From: CAYUET01 sp964443875
GTDB lineage: Bacteria; Auribacterota; JAFGBW01
Assembly: GCA_964443875.1 (NCBI GenBank)
Contig: CAYUET010000009.1
Location: 1 to 64,000, forward strand
DNA length: 64,000 bases
Direction of reading: 5' to 3'
Shown: one piece after another, positions 26,607 through 35,389 of the stretch
Numbering within the stretch: the first letter of the stretch is position 1
How the letters are laid out: the number at the start of each line of letters is the position of its first letter
The notes under the pieces: model-generated
The model's input: the letters and a program-made list of their open reading frames with translations, nothing else
What the model was told of the DNA's origin: nothing
Database searches by the model: none
Position numbers and translations under genes: made by a program

Positions 26607-28277
26607 ATGCTGATCAAATCCATGCCTGTCGTCGCTCTCCTTGTCTTCACTTCCCGTATTTTCGGCCTTATCCGTTCTATGCTCCTTGCCAGCTTCTTAG
26701 GAACAACTTTTATTTCAGACGCCTTCACGATTGCTTTTAAAATTCCTAATTTATTCAGAATCCTTTTCGCTGAAGGCAGTATGACCGCTTCTTTTATTCC
26801 TGTTTTTTCTGAAATTCAAAAAAATGCCCAGGGAGATAAATCAAAGGAATCCCTTTTTATCAGCCGCTTTTTAATTACGGCTTTTTTATTACTGATCCTC
26901 ATTTGCATTCTCGGAATCATTTTTTCTCCTTTTATTGTACGGCTATTATACACTTTTGGAAGCCAGCCACCTGAATTAGCCATATTTTTAACTCGATACA
27001 TGTTTTTTTATCTAGCATTTATCAGCTTAGCCTCCATTTTTCAGGGAATACTTAATGCCAATTCTTATTTTGCTATTCCCTCAACAACACCAATCCTCCT
27101 CAATGCCATCATGATCACCGCACTTTTATTTCTTACCGACTGCATTCCCGATCAGCTCATCGGATTTTGCGTTCCAGAAACTTTTAAAAAGTTCATTACT
27201 GATCCCATTCTTTTTCAGTCCATCAAAGCTGCTTTAGCAGTGTCTACCGGCGTTCTCTTAGGTGGCATAATCCAACTAGTATTCCAATTACCTCTTTTCT
27301 TTAAAATCGGCTACCGGATTTTCTTCACCACAAAACTTTATGATCCCCATATTTCCAAAATCGGAAAGCTTATGATCCCTGGACTATTCGGCCTTGGCAT
27401 CTATCAAATAAATGCTCTTATTGCTGATCCTTTTGTTTTGGCCTATTTACCTTCCGGCTGCATTTCAGCGCTTAATTACTCCAATAGGCTTATGGAATTT
27501 ACATTAGGAATTTTTGTAGTATCCTTATCTACTGTTATGCTACCTTCTCTCTCTAAACATACCGCCAATCAAAACCATGAAGAATTCGTTAAACTAATCC
27601 ATCAATCCTTAAAACTGGTAATTTTCATTACAATTCCAGCCACTCTCGGATTAATCTTCCTTAGAATCCCCCTCATTTCTCTTTTATTTGAATCCGGATT
27701 ATTCAAATCTGAATCCATAAAATTCGTTTCTGATGCCCTTATCTTCCATTCACTCGGAATTGTTGTTATCGGATTCTATCGCATTTATTCTTCTGCTTTT
27801 TATGCCTTAAAAGATACCAAAACCCCTGTAAAGGGAGCTGCCATTTCTCTTATTGTTAATCTTTTTCTTTGTTTCTTCCTTCCAAGATTCATGGGTATTG
27901 GAGGTATCGCTTTTGCCTCTACATTAGCCTCTCTCTGCAACTGCCTCTATCTCTATTTCAATCTTTCAAAAAAAGATAATAGATTAAAAATCAACTATCT
28001 TTATAAAAACTTTTCACTCTGTCTTCTCACCAGTCTACCAATGACCATTTTTCTTATTTTATCCACCCGTTATCTTTTCCCTTTGATTCATACCAAACTT
28101 CTTCTTGCTATCTCAACCTTCATTTGCGTCCTCCTATCTATTCTATTATTTTTCTTTGCAGGACTGCAACTTAACATTAGTGAGATCAAAACAATAAAAG
28201 AAAAAATGCTATCCCGATTATCTTCAAATAAAAAGCAAAACAAATACAACCAGCCTTTACCAAGCAATAATAGATAA
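26607..28277 (+). CDS. murJ: Lipid II flippase MurJ (MviN)
   Basis: Product of 556 aa, a polytopic inner-membrane protein with about 14 hydrophobic segments. The N-terminus FTSRIFGLIRSMLLASFLGT, then DAFTIAFKIPNLFRILFAEG and FIPVF, is the MurJ signature. Conserved charged residues of the central cavity (the Arg in SRIFGLIR and the Asp in SDAF) are present. It moves lipid II across the membrane for peptidoglycan synthesis. It lies 6 bp after the NtrC gene and is probably in the same transcript. The coding sequence is noticeably AT-rich. The C-terminus is lysine/asparagine-rich. Confidence 0.93.
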   Translation: MLIKSMPVVALLVFTSRIFGLIRSMLLASFLGTTFISDAFTIAFKIPNLFRILFAEGSMTASFIPVFSEIQKNAQGDKSKESLFISRFLITAFLLLILICILGIIFSPFIVRLLYTFGSQPPELAIFLTRYMFFYLAFISLASIFQGILNANSYFAIPSTTPILLNAIMITALLFLTDCIPDQLIGFCVPETFKKFITDPILFQSIKAALAVSTGVLLGGIIQLVFQLPLFFKIGYRIFFTTKLYDPHISKIGKLMIPGLFGLGIYQINALIADPFVLAYLPSGCISALNYSNRLMEFTLGIFVVSLSTVMLPSLSKHTANQNHEEFVKLIHQSLKLVIFITIPATLGLIFLRIPLISLLFESGLFKSESIKFVSDALIFHSLGIVVIGFYRIYSSAFYALKDTKTPVKGAAISLIVNLFLCFFLPRFMGIGGIAFASTLASLCNCLYLYFNLSKKDNRLKINYLYKNFSLCLLTSLPMTIFLILSTRYLFPLIHTKLLLAISTFICVLLSILLFFFAGLQLNISEIKTIKEKMLSRLSSNKKQNKYNQPLPSNNR

Positions 28278-28354
28278 ATAGATTAGTAGTAAATTTATAA
28301 CCATAATAATTAGCTCAAATAATGGTAAAAAAATCTCGGCTTGAGATTCAGCTC

Positions 28355-28375
28355 CTGTTTGACTCATTCAAACAG
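28355..28375 (+). terminator. Hairpin downstream of murJ
   Basis: CTGTTTGA (28355-28362) and TCAAACAG (28368-28375) form a perfect 8-bp stem with a 5-nt loop, 78 bp past the murJ stop. No T-run follows, so it could be a Rho-associated 3' stem rather than an intrinsic terminator. Confidence 0.35.
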
Positions 28376-28554
28376 ACTTGCACAAATAAATAATCGTTTT
28401 TTTGCCTATATGCCCATTAGGTGCGATTTTCACCGAGAATAAAGCCACATGATGTTTAAATGGATTAATTATATTATAGGGTTTAAAACAAACCGATTTA
28501 ATTATTCATGCAATAAAAGGGGGTAGACCCTAAACAGTAAAAATCGTATTCGCA

Positions 28555-28594
28555 AGCAAAAAACCCCATTTAGAACAATGTTCCAAATGGGGTT
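28555..28594 (-). terminator. Rho-independent terminator of serC
   Basis: AACCCCATTT (28562-28571) pairs with AAATGGGGTT (28585-28594), and inside it GAAC pairs with GTTC. On the minus strand TTTTTTGC follows. It lies about 25 bp beyond the serC stop. Confidence 0.8.
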
Positions 28595-28619
28595 GATCTA
28601 TTATATATTAAACAGAAAT

Positions 28620-29702
28620 TTAGCTGTTTTTCTTTTCAAAATCCTTCAGAAAAGCAACCAGATCAATAATGCCCTGTTTTGGGAAAGCATTATAAATGGA
28701 AGCTCTTAAACCGCCTACAGAACGATGCCCTTTAATTTCATTAAACCCGGCCGTTAATGCTTCTTTAATACAAGCCTTTTCCAGATCTTCAGTTGGAAGA
28801 CGAAAGGTCACATTCATCAAAGATCTTGCATCTTTATCTGCAGTGGTTTTATAAAACTCTGAAGAATCAAGAAAGCTGTACAGGATACCGGCTTTTTCTT
28901 CATTGGTTTTCTGCATGGCATCGATTCCGCCATTCTTAATAATCCATTTCAGCACCAGTCCGGTAATATAAATAGAAAATGTGCAGGGAGTGTTGAAAAG
29001 CGACTGATTTTTAGAGTGATTCGCAAAGGAAAGCATCAGCGGAAGATTAGGATTTGATTTCTGAATCCAGTCCTTGCGGATCACAACGATCGTAACACCC
29101 GATGGCCCGAGGTTCTTTTGTGCCCCGCCATAAATCAAACCATAGCGCTTGATGTCAATTTTTCTGGAAAGCATGTCCGAAGAGGCATCGCAAACTAAAG
29201 GCACGCCGTTGGATGCAGGTTCAGTTTTAAATTCTGTTCCAAAAATCGTATTATTGGAAGTAAAATGAACATAGGGAGTTGAAGGATCAATCATGGAATC
29301 AGTGACTTTGGGAATATAACAGAAATTTCTGTCTTCAGAAGAGGCCGCAATTTTGACATCTCCGAGTCTTTTGGCTTCCTGAATGGCCATTTTTGCCCAA
29401 TGTCCGCTTAAAATATAGGTAGGAACTTTGCCCTCCGCAAGGTTAAGAGGAATCATATGAAATTGAAGGCTCGCACCGCCCTGTAAAAAAAGAACCTCAT
29501 AGGCATCGCCTGCGCCCAATAATTTTAAAAGGTTGACTTTGGCTTCATCGATAATCGCCGTAAATTCTTTTGAACGGTGGCTCATTTCCAGTATTCCGAC
29601 TCCTGAATTTCCATAGCATAAGATATTTTCTTTTGCTTCAGCCAAAACCTCTTCCGGTAAAATTGCCGGTCCCGGGCTTAAATTATAAATTCTTTTTGTC
29701 AT
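28620..29702 (-). CDS. serC: Phosphoserine aminotransferase
   Basis: Product of 360 aa, class V aminotransferase. It converts 3-phosphohydroxypyruvate to phosphoserine with glutamate, in serine synthesis, and can serve pyridoxine synthesis. N-terminal YNLSPGPAILP, the PLP lysine Lys196 in YGGAQKNLGPSG, and C-terminal HRSVGGLRASIYNA are diagnostic. GGAGAAAAATCCC precedes the ATG. It is a single-gene unit with its own terminator; serA and serB are not adjacent. Confidence 0.96.
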   Translation of the reverse strand: MTKRIYNLSPGPAILPEEVLAEAKENILCYGNSGVGILEMSHRSKEFTAIIDEAKVNLLKLLGAGDAYEVLFLQGGASLQFHMIPLNLAEGKVPTYILSGHWAKMAIQEAKRLGDVKIAASSEDRNFCYIPKVTDSMIDPSTPYVHFTSNNTIFGTEFKTEPASNGVPLVCDASSDMLSRKIDIKRYGLIYGGAQKNLGPSGVTIVVIRKDWIQKSNPNLPLMLSFANHSKNQSLFNTPCTFSIYITGLVLKWIIKNGGIDAMQKTNEEKAGILYSFLDSSEFYKTTADKDARSLMNVTFRLPTEDLEKACIKEALTAGFNEIKGHRSVGGLRASIYNAFPKQGIIDLVAFLKDFEKKNS

Positions 29703-29747
29703 GGGATTTTTCTCCTTAAATGTTGTTAGTCATAACGAAAAGTGATA

Positions 29748-29776
29748 TTTTTATGAGATACTCTCCGGAACGTCAA
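29748..29776 (-). promoter_or_regulatory. Possible sigma70 promoter of serC
   Basis: On the minus strand TTGACG (29776-29771), 17 bp and TAAAAA (29753-29748) lie about 45 bp before the serC start. Confidence 0.4.
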
Positions 29777-29828
29777 GTTATAAAATATTTGATGTTTTCA
29801 ACCAAAACGTTAAAAATCTGATTTACTG

Positions 29829-29857
29829 TTTACACAGTCAAGCCCTTCCATTATAAA
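29829..29857 (+). promoter_or_regulatory. Probable sigma70 promoter of the GT-C/prmA operon
   Basis: TTTACA (29829-29834), exactly 17 bp and TATAAA (29852-29857). The ATG at 29875 is only 17 bp further and has no Shine-Dalgarno, so the transcript would have a very short leader. Confidence 0.45.
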
Positions 29858-29874
29858 TCTCATAAAAAAATCAC

Positions 29875-31548
29875 ATGAAACTCATTTTAATTTTTATTCC
29901 TTCCCTGTTGTTTCTGGGCATCCCCTTGTACGACAAAATGTGGACACAGAAAATTTTTATTGATTTCACCTGGCCTTGTCTTCTGTTTTTAGTTCTCTTT
30001 TTTTTATTCAATCTTTTAAAACTCTTTAAAAACTACACTCTCACTCTTTCTTGTCTGTTTAAAAAATACCGGGGACACCTTCTCTTATGTCTTATTCTGA
30101 CCCTTTGTGTTTTCATAAGTGTTGAGGTTAAATTCAAAACCTTAAGTGATGAAACCAATTTATTAGCCAAATCCAGATCTCTTGCCTTTGAAAAAAAACC
30201 TTTAAACATGACTGATGCTAAAAATTATTTTGAAACCACCCGCTCCCTCCATTATGAGCTTCCCAAACGCCCCCTTTTATTCCCCTTTGCCGTCAGCCTC
30301 CTTCATTCCTTTCTTGGATATCATACTTCCAATGTTTTTGTTCTGAATTTTTTTACGCTCTTTGTTTTTCTGAGCCTGATCTCCGTCGCAGGGGCCTCTT
30401 TACTCCCCCCCCTTATTTCGATCTCAATTCCGCTGTGGATTTTAAGTCAGCCGGTCATTTCCATTTTTTCCTGTTCAGGCGGTTTTGATGTCTTTTCCTT
30501 GACCTTCTTTTTTATCAGCATGGCGATTCTTCTTTTATTTCTGAATCAGCCGGATCAAATGCATTTTGAATGTCTCTGGCTTGCACTTATACTCTATGCG
30601 AACACAAGGTACGAATCCATTCTGCTTGCGGTTCTAATCCTCCCCTTCCTCTGGAAAATGGGCTATCTCCCCTTTTCCCTGCTCCGATCAAGTTTCTCCC
30701 TCTCTCTTACCCCCTTCTTCACAGCTCCTCTTGTCTGGCAAAAATGGATTAAAACAAATGTCTATGAAAATCCGGACGGCACTGCACTTTTCAGCCTGGG
30801 AAGCTTTTTTGAAAATCTCAAGGAATTCCTCATTTCACAATGCCGCTTTGATTTTCATCTTCCCTACAATCCTTTTCTTTTCTTTATGGGAATTGCCGTG
30901 ATCTCTCTCCTTGTCTGGAAAATATTTTCGTCCTCACCGAAAATTCCTAAATCCCTCCGTTGCTTCATTCTCATTTTTACCCTTATTTTTTTCGTCTTTC
31001 AGATTCTTTACCTCTGTCATTTTTTTGGACGTTTTTCACATCCCTCTTCCGCACGATTTTTTCTGATTTATGCGGCGACCTTTTCCCTGATTCCCTTCAG
31101 TCTGTACTGGATTTTCCCCAGAATTCCTGCTGCCCTTTTCCCTGCTTTAGGCCTTGTTTTTTTTCTGCTTTATCACCCTGTTGCCGTTAAGGATTCTTTT
31201 ACCAATGCCCTTACTCTCAACAGGAAAACTGATTACACCTATCAATTCCTCAGGAACAGACCTTCAGATACATTAATCATTGTTGACCGCCCGGGCCAGT
31301 ATACAGTAATGAATTTCGGGGCTGTTTCCTTTGAATATGCCAACGATCATGTGCAGGAACTGCTGACCGAGCTGAAAGCCGGTCTTTATCCTGATATTCT
31401 TGTGATTCAGGATATTTCTAGAGAAAAACTTAAGACTTTGCCGGATCAGAAACTTGACAAGGCCTTCCCTCTTCGTTTATTGGATAAGAAAATGACTTGT
31501 GCTGAAACCTATGTAAGAATTTCGAAAGTAGATAAGAAAAAATTATGA
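29875..31548 (+). CDS. GT-C type membrane glycosyltransferase (ArnT/PMT-like)
   Basis: Product of 557 aa with about 11-13 hydrophobic segments and a C-terminal soluble part (from about 450). The first periplasmic loop has LSDETNLLAKSRSL, where the acidic residues match the catalytic DE-type motif of GT39/GT83 enzymes. RPLLFPFAVSLLHSFLGYH follows, as in that family. Such enzymes transfer sugars from polyprenyl-phosphate donors to lipid A, protein or glycan on the periplasmic side. The acceptor is unknown here. The stop overlaps prmA by 4 bp and there is no Shine-Dalgarno. Confidence 0.7.
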   Translation: MKLILIFIPSLLFLGIPLYDKMWTQKIFIDFTWPCLLFLVLFFLFNLLKLFKNYTLTLSCLFKKYRGHLLLCLILTLCVFISVEVKFKTLSDETNLLAKSRSLAFEKKPLNMTDAKNYFETTRSLHYELPKRPLLFPFAVSLLHSFLGYHTSNVFVLNFFTLFVFLSLISVAGASLLPPLISISIPLWILSQPVISIFSCSGGFDVFSLTFFFISMAILLLFLNQPDQMHFECLWLALILYANTRYESILLAVLILPFLWKMGYLPFSLLRSSFSLSLTPFFTAPLVWQKWIKTNVYENPDGTALFSLGSFFENLKEFLISQCRFDFHLPYNPFLFFMGIAVISLLVWKIFSSSPKIPKSLRCFILIFTLIFFVFQILYLCHFFGRFSHPSSARFFLIYAATFSLIPFSLYWIFPRIPAALFPALGLVFFLLYHPVAVKDSFTNALTLNRKTDYTYQFLRNRPSDTLIIVDRPGQYTVMNFGAVSFEYANDHVQELLTELKAGLYPDILVIQDISREKLKTLPDQKLDKAFPLRLLDKKMTCAETYVRISKVDKKKL

Positions 31549-32429
31549 AACAACTTTCCATTCCTGTGACACGAACCCATGCAGATTCCCTGTGTGACCT
31601 CCTTCTGGCCAAAGGAGCCCTTTCTGCCTCTGTTGTGGATGCAGATCTCGATACGCCTGAGGAAAAACCCGTCTTCATTGAACCCGACTGGATAGATACA
31701 GTCTTCTGGCCTAACTGCATCGTAGAGGCATTAATGGAAGATTCCTGCAATGAAAAGCAATGGGTGGTTGAAATTTGCAAAGCCCTGAACCTGAAAAAAA
31801 CGCCCTCCTATCATTGCACTCCCCTGATTGAAAAGGACTGGGTCCGTGAATCTCTCAGAGATTTCAAACCTTTGAATATTGGGAAAAAACTGGTCCTTGT
31901 GCCTTCCTGGGCCAAAACCCGTTCAAAAAACAGAATAAAAATATCCTTTGATCCCGGACTGGCCTTTGGAACAGGCAAACATCCCACAACCTTCATGTGT
32001 CTTGAATGGCTTGAAAAATCAATTCAGGGCAGCGAAAAAGTGCTGGATTTCGGCTGCGGATCAGGAATTCTTGCTCTCTGCGCTAAAAAACTCGGGGCTT
32101 CTGTTGTGTCCGCTGTCGACATTGACCCTCAGGCGCTTCAGTCTACCCGCGACAATGCCCAAAAAAACGAGTTGCACCTTGAAGTGGCTCTCCCTGAAAA
32201 ACTCAGAAGAAAATCTTTTGATATCGTCGTTGCCAATATTCTGGCCAATCCCCTGATGTACCTTGCCCAAACAATCCAAAGACACCTCTCTCAGGGTGGG
32301 AAAATCGCGCTCTCTGGGATTCTCTCAGATCAGGCCGATGCGGTCCAAAAAATATACTCCCAATGGTTCACCATGGGAAAAATAAGAATCAGGGACAACT
32401 GGGCGCTCCTCACCGGAGTAAAAAAATAA
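31545..32429 (+). CDS. prmA: Ribosomal protein L11 methyltransferase
   Basis: Product of 294 aa. The AdoMet-binding core is LDFGCGSGILALCAKKLGA, preceded by DPGLAFGTGKHPTT, which is diagnostic for PrmA, and followed by NILANPLM, the N-rich substrate motif. It methylates ribosomal protein L11. The N-terminal 90 residues (RTHADSLCDLLLAKGALSAS) are the L11-binding domain. It is translationally coupled to the upstream GT-C gene by ATGA and to the next gene by TAATG. Confidence 0.94.
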   Translation: MKQLSIPVTRTHADSLCDLLLAKGALSASVVDADLDTPEEKPVFIEPDWIDTVFWPNCIVEALMEDSCNEKQWVVEICKALNLKKTPSYHCTPLIEKDWVRESLRDFKPLNIGKKLVLVPSWAKTRSKNRIKISFDPGLAFGTGKHPTTFMCLEWLEKSIQGSEKVLDFGCGSGILALCAKKLGASVVSAVDIDPQALQSTRDNAQKNELHLEVALPEKLRRKSFDIVVANILANPLMYLAQTIQRHLSQGGKIALSGILSDQADAVQKIYSQWFTMGKIRIRDNWALLTGVKK

Positions 32430-33082
32430 TGAATCCGCTTCTTAATGAACTGAAATTTTCCCTGGTTGCACATCTCTGCTCCGGCTTGATCCGTCTGGTA
32501 GGACTGACCTCTAAAATCAACTATATCCGGCCTGAAATCCTTGAAGATTTCCTCTTTCAGAAAAAACCTTTTATTTTAGCGTTCTGGCATAACCGGCAAT
32601 TCTTTTTAGCTTACCCTAAAGCACACCATGGAATTTCTGTACTGGTTTCGCAGAGTAAAGACGGGGAATACATTGCCAGGGCCGTCAAAAATTTAGGGAT
32701 CAACAGCATACGTGGATCCTCCAGCCGGGGAGGGGTGAAGGCCCTGACGGATATGATGCGCATTCTTAGAAAAGGCGGAAAACTCGCCATTACCCCTGAC
32801 GGTCCCAGGGGGCCTATTTTTGAGGTGCAGCCCGGAGTGATTCACATTGCTCAAAAAACCGGGGTTGCCATCATTCCGGCCTGCTGTTCCTATGCCCGAA
32901 AAAAAATATTCAAAAGCTGGGATCTTTATCAGGTACCTTCGCCCTTTAACAAAATCTTTGTTAGTTATGGAACCCCTCTTTATTTTTCAAAAGAAGAGAC
33001 GTTCGAAACTGCTTCACAAAGGATAAAAAAAGCCCTGGATGAACTGACTCAGCAAACCGACCTTTTAGCAGAAAAAAAATAA
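32429..33082 (+). CDS. DUF374 lysophospholipid/lipid A acyltransferase-like protein
   Basis: Product of 217 aa from the ATG sharing a base with the prmA stop; a longer reading inside prmA was not used. Motifs FWHNRQFF, SQSKDGEYIARAVKNLGI, RGSSSRGGVKAL, ITPDGPRGPIFEVQPGVIHIA and GVAIIPACC define the DUF374 branch of the glycerolipid acyltransferases, which often sits near Kdo transferase (waaA). There is one hydrophobic N-terminal segment. It probably acylates an outer-membrane lipid precursor at the inner membrane. Co-transcription with a GT-C glycosyltransferase supports an envelope role (inference). Confidence 0.85.
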   Translation: MNPLLNELKFSLVAHLCSGLIRLVGLTSKINYIRPEILEDFLFQKKPFILAFWHNRQFFLAYPKAHHGISVLVSQSKDGEYIARAVKNLGINSIRGSSSRGGVKALTDMMRILRKGGKLAITPDGPRGPIFEVQPGVIHIAQKTGVAIIPACCSYARKKIFKSWDLYQVPSPFNKIFVSYGTPLYFSKEETFETASQRIKKALDELTQQTDLLAEKK

Positions 33083-33090
33083 TATTCCGC

Positions 33091-33600
33091 TTAATTTTGA
33101 TACTTTAAAAGAGCTGAAAACAAATCCATGTAAAAGGCTTCTCGTCTGCGCATCAGCGCACGGGGAGCAGGCTTAAGATCATCATGTCCAAAAGCATGAA
33201 GGACACCATGAATACAGTAAAGAAGAACCTCTTCCAGAACAGACTTTTTAAACTTCCGATGAACCTTCTGAGCCTCCTCTACCGACACAATCACCTCACC
33301 CAGAATGGATTCACTGAAATGAATTTCCTCAGGATACCCCATGGAAATCACATCGGTGGGCTTGTTTTTCTTAAACACCTTCTGATTCCATTCCAGCATC
33401 TGCTTCTCATTGACCAGAGTGACTATGAATTGAGCGGCATAGGGATCCCCCTTCATGAGATTTGAACGGGTATAAAGATCCAGCTCATTGCTGACAACAA
33501 ACTCTACAATCTGCCTGATAAGCTTTAAAGGAAGCTTCTCCGCGGACTGCCGATTCATTAAAACAATATCCATAATCTTTCTTTTCTTCTTTTCATTCAC
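33091..33600 (-). CDS. ybeY: rRNA maturation endonuclease YbeY
   Basis: Product of 169 aa from 33600, or 160 aa from the internal ATG at 33573, which has a weak AAAGA site and gives the more usual length. The zinc motif HGVLHAFGHDD provides three metal-binding residues. LGEVIVSVEEAQ and TDVISMGYP precede it as in the family. The enzyme processes 16S rRNA ends and takes part in ribosome quality control. It is convergent with the DUF374 gene across 8 bp; its common partners phoH and era are absent. Confidence 0.9.
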   Translation of the reverse strand: MNEKKKRKIMDIVLMNRQSAEKLPLKLIRQIVEFVVSNELDLYTRSNLMKGDPYAAQFIVTLVNEKQMLEWNQKVFKKNKPTDVISMGYPEEIHFSESILGEVIVSVEEAQKVHRKFKKSVLEEVLLYCIHGVLHAFGHDDLKPAPRALMRRREAFYMDLFSALLKYQN

Positions 33601-33674
33601 AAGAAGGCATTATTAAAAAAAATTAAAAAAAAAGGAAGAATTATATCTTACTGAAAACAGCCCTCTATTTTTTT

Positions 33675-33708
33675 GGAAAAAAGACGGCGGAATATATCCC
33701 GCCGTCTT
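33675..33708 (-). terminator. Terminator of the malic enzyme gene
   Basis: AAGACGGCGG (33681-33690) and CCGCCGTCTT (33699-33708) form a perfect 10-bp GC-rich stem with an 8-nt loop. The minus-strand tail is TTTTCC followed by A-rich sequence. It lies 18 bp past the malic enzyme stop. Confidence 0.75.
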
Positions 33709-33725
33709 GACCTCTTGTTATTTTT

Positions 33726-35183
33726 TTACTTTACCTGCTCAACAGCCCAAGAAAGAGCTTCCTTAAGCATAGTTTGAGAAGGCTTCGAAATAAATTTCTT
33801 ATCCATGGCCATCTGAAAAAGTTCACGGGACTGCTTGATATCGGCAGCCGCTATGTTATAGACTTCTTCACGAGTCATCTGGACACGGGCAACACCTTCC
33901 TTGACAGCCTGCATAGCCACATCGGCGGCTTCTTCGGAAAATACAGAGGAATCATCCATGGTGGGCATGATATGCTCAGTATCAAATCCGGCTTTCTTCT
34001 CAGCAAAATCAGCCAGAGAGTGAGCGGCACGGATCGCCATGCCGTCAGTAATCTTCCTGGCCCGTACAAGAAGGGCACCCTTCAGAATGCCCGGAAAACA
34101 GACCGAATTGTTGACCTGGTTCGGAAAATCACCGCGGCCGGTACCTACAATGAAAGCTCCGGCTTCCTTGGCGGCATATGGGTAAATCTCAGGAACAGGA
34201 TTCGCACAGGCAAAAACGATGGACTTCGGCGCCATGCTGCTGATCCATTCCGGTTTGACCGTATCAGGGCCCGGTGTTGAAGCCCCAAGGAGGACGTCAG
34301 CTCCCTTAAGGGCGGCGGCTTCGTCAGCAAAGCGCTCAGGATTAGTGGTTTCGCAGAGTTCCCACTTGCGGTAGAAACGTTTGTCAGCCTTGATATCTTC
34401 ACGGCCGAGGTGAAGAGACCCTTTTGAATCGAAAAGAACGAGTTTCCTGGGATCAGCTCCATCCGTAATGAGAAGACGGGCAATAGTGGTCATGGCAGCT
34501 CCGGCTCCGAGCATGACAATGCGTACGTCGGAAAGTTTTTTCCCAGCAAGTTTAAGTGCGTTCAGCGTTCCGGCCAGAGTGACACACGCCGTTCCCTGTG
34601 CGTCATCGTGCCATACGGGAATGTCGCAGGCATCACGCAGATCATCCAGAACTTTGAAGCAGTTGGGCTGGGAGATGTCTTCCAGGTTGATTGCTCCAAA
34701 AGAAGGTTGTGCCATCTTTACAAAATCAATGATCTTCTGGGCATCATGTTTCCCGTTAGCGTCACGCGAATCCATGCACAGAGGGACGCAATCCACACCA
34801 CCGAGATACTTCATCAGGAAAGCCTTGCCTTCCATAACACCCAAACCACCGGGGGGAGTACAGTCCCCGTCTCCCAGAACACGGGTTGAATCCGATACAA
34901 CAGCAACCATGTTTCCACGGCAGGTCAATTCAAAGGAAGTATCGTTGTTATCCCGGATGGTCGTAGAAATCTTCGATACGCCGGGGGTATACCAGGCATT
35001 GAACCAGTTAAAACCATAAACGCCTGCACGGGGTAAAATCTGAATTTTCCCCTTGTAGAACCGGTGTGCCTCCAGGGACAGCTTTTTTAAAAAATGAGTC
35101 TGAGCCTTTGCCTTCTGTTCAGGGGTAAAGGAATCAGGAAATGATTTTGAGAGATTGGAGAGGTCAAGCTTAAGTTTTTCCAT
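33726..35183 (-). CDS. NAD(P)-dependent malic enzyme
   Basis: Product of 485 aa, the short bacterial malic enzyme without a phosphotransacetylase domain. It decarboxylates malate to pyruvate. Tyr65 in YTPGVS and Lys120 in VMEGKAFLMK are the catalytic pair. The metal site is INLEDI and WHDDAQGT, and the nucleotide-binding loop is GAGAAMTTIARLL. An AAAGG site precedes the ATG. It sits beside mdh on the same strand but 206 bp apart with its own terminator, so regulation may be separate. Cofactor preference cannot be fixed by eye. Confidence 0.92.
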   Translation of the reverse strand: MEKLKLDLSNLSKSFPDSFTPEQKAKAQTHFLKKLSLEAHRFYKGKIQILPRAGVYGFNWFNAWYTPGVSKISTTIRDNNDTSFELTCRGNMVAVVSDSTRVLGDGDCTPPGGLGVMEGKAFLMKYLGGVDCVPLCMDSRDANGKHDAQKIIDFVKMAQPSFGAINLEDISQPNCFKVLDDLRDACDIPVWHDDAQGTACVTLAGTLNALKLAGKKLSDVRIVMLGAGAAMTTIARLLITDGADPRKLVLFDSKGSLHLGREDIKADKRFYRKWELCETTNPERFADEAAALKGADVLLGASTPGPDTVKPEWISSMAPKSIVFACANPVPEIYPYAAKEAGAFIVGTGRGDFPNQVNNSVCFPGILKGALLVRARKITDGMAIRAAHSLADFAEKKAGFDTEHIMPTMDDSSVFSEEAADVAMQAVKEGVARVQMTREEVYNIAAADIKQSRELFQMAMDKKFISKPSQTMLKEALSWAVEQVK

Positions 35184-35389
35184 TTTTATACCTTTCTTTA
35201 GCCCGTATATTTTGAATCATATCTGTTAATTTTTTATATTCACCTCTAATTCAGCACTTTACATGTAAAAAGCCCAGATTATAAAAGGTAATAATTGTAA
35301 CTGTGTTTATATTTTTTAAGTAAGTCCGTCTTCTTTAAAAACAAAACCGGATTAGCCTGGAATCATCAAAATTTCGACCAAAATCCGCA

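Larger units (their letters stand above)
28278..28619. other. Convergent intergenic region murJ / serC
   Basis: A 342-bp AT-rich spacer with no gene. It holds an 8-bp-arm hairpin (28355-28375) on the murJ side and the serC terminator (28555-28594). Confidence 0.6.

Noticed and set aside
32363..32428. A longer start for the DUF374 acyltransferase inside prmA
   Set aside because: The extra 22 residues read the prmA 3' end out of frame; the TAATG overlap at 32429 is the normal coupling and gives the usual protein length.
34468..35019. A 183-codon plus-strand ORF inside the malic enzyme gene
   Set aside because: Antisense shadow of a conserved enzyme, with low-complexity composition and no ribosome site.
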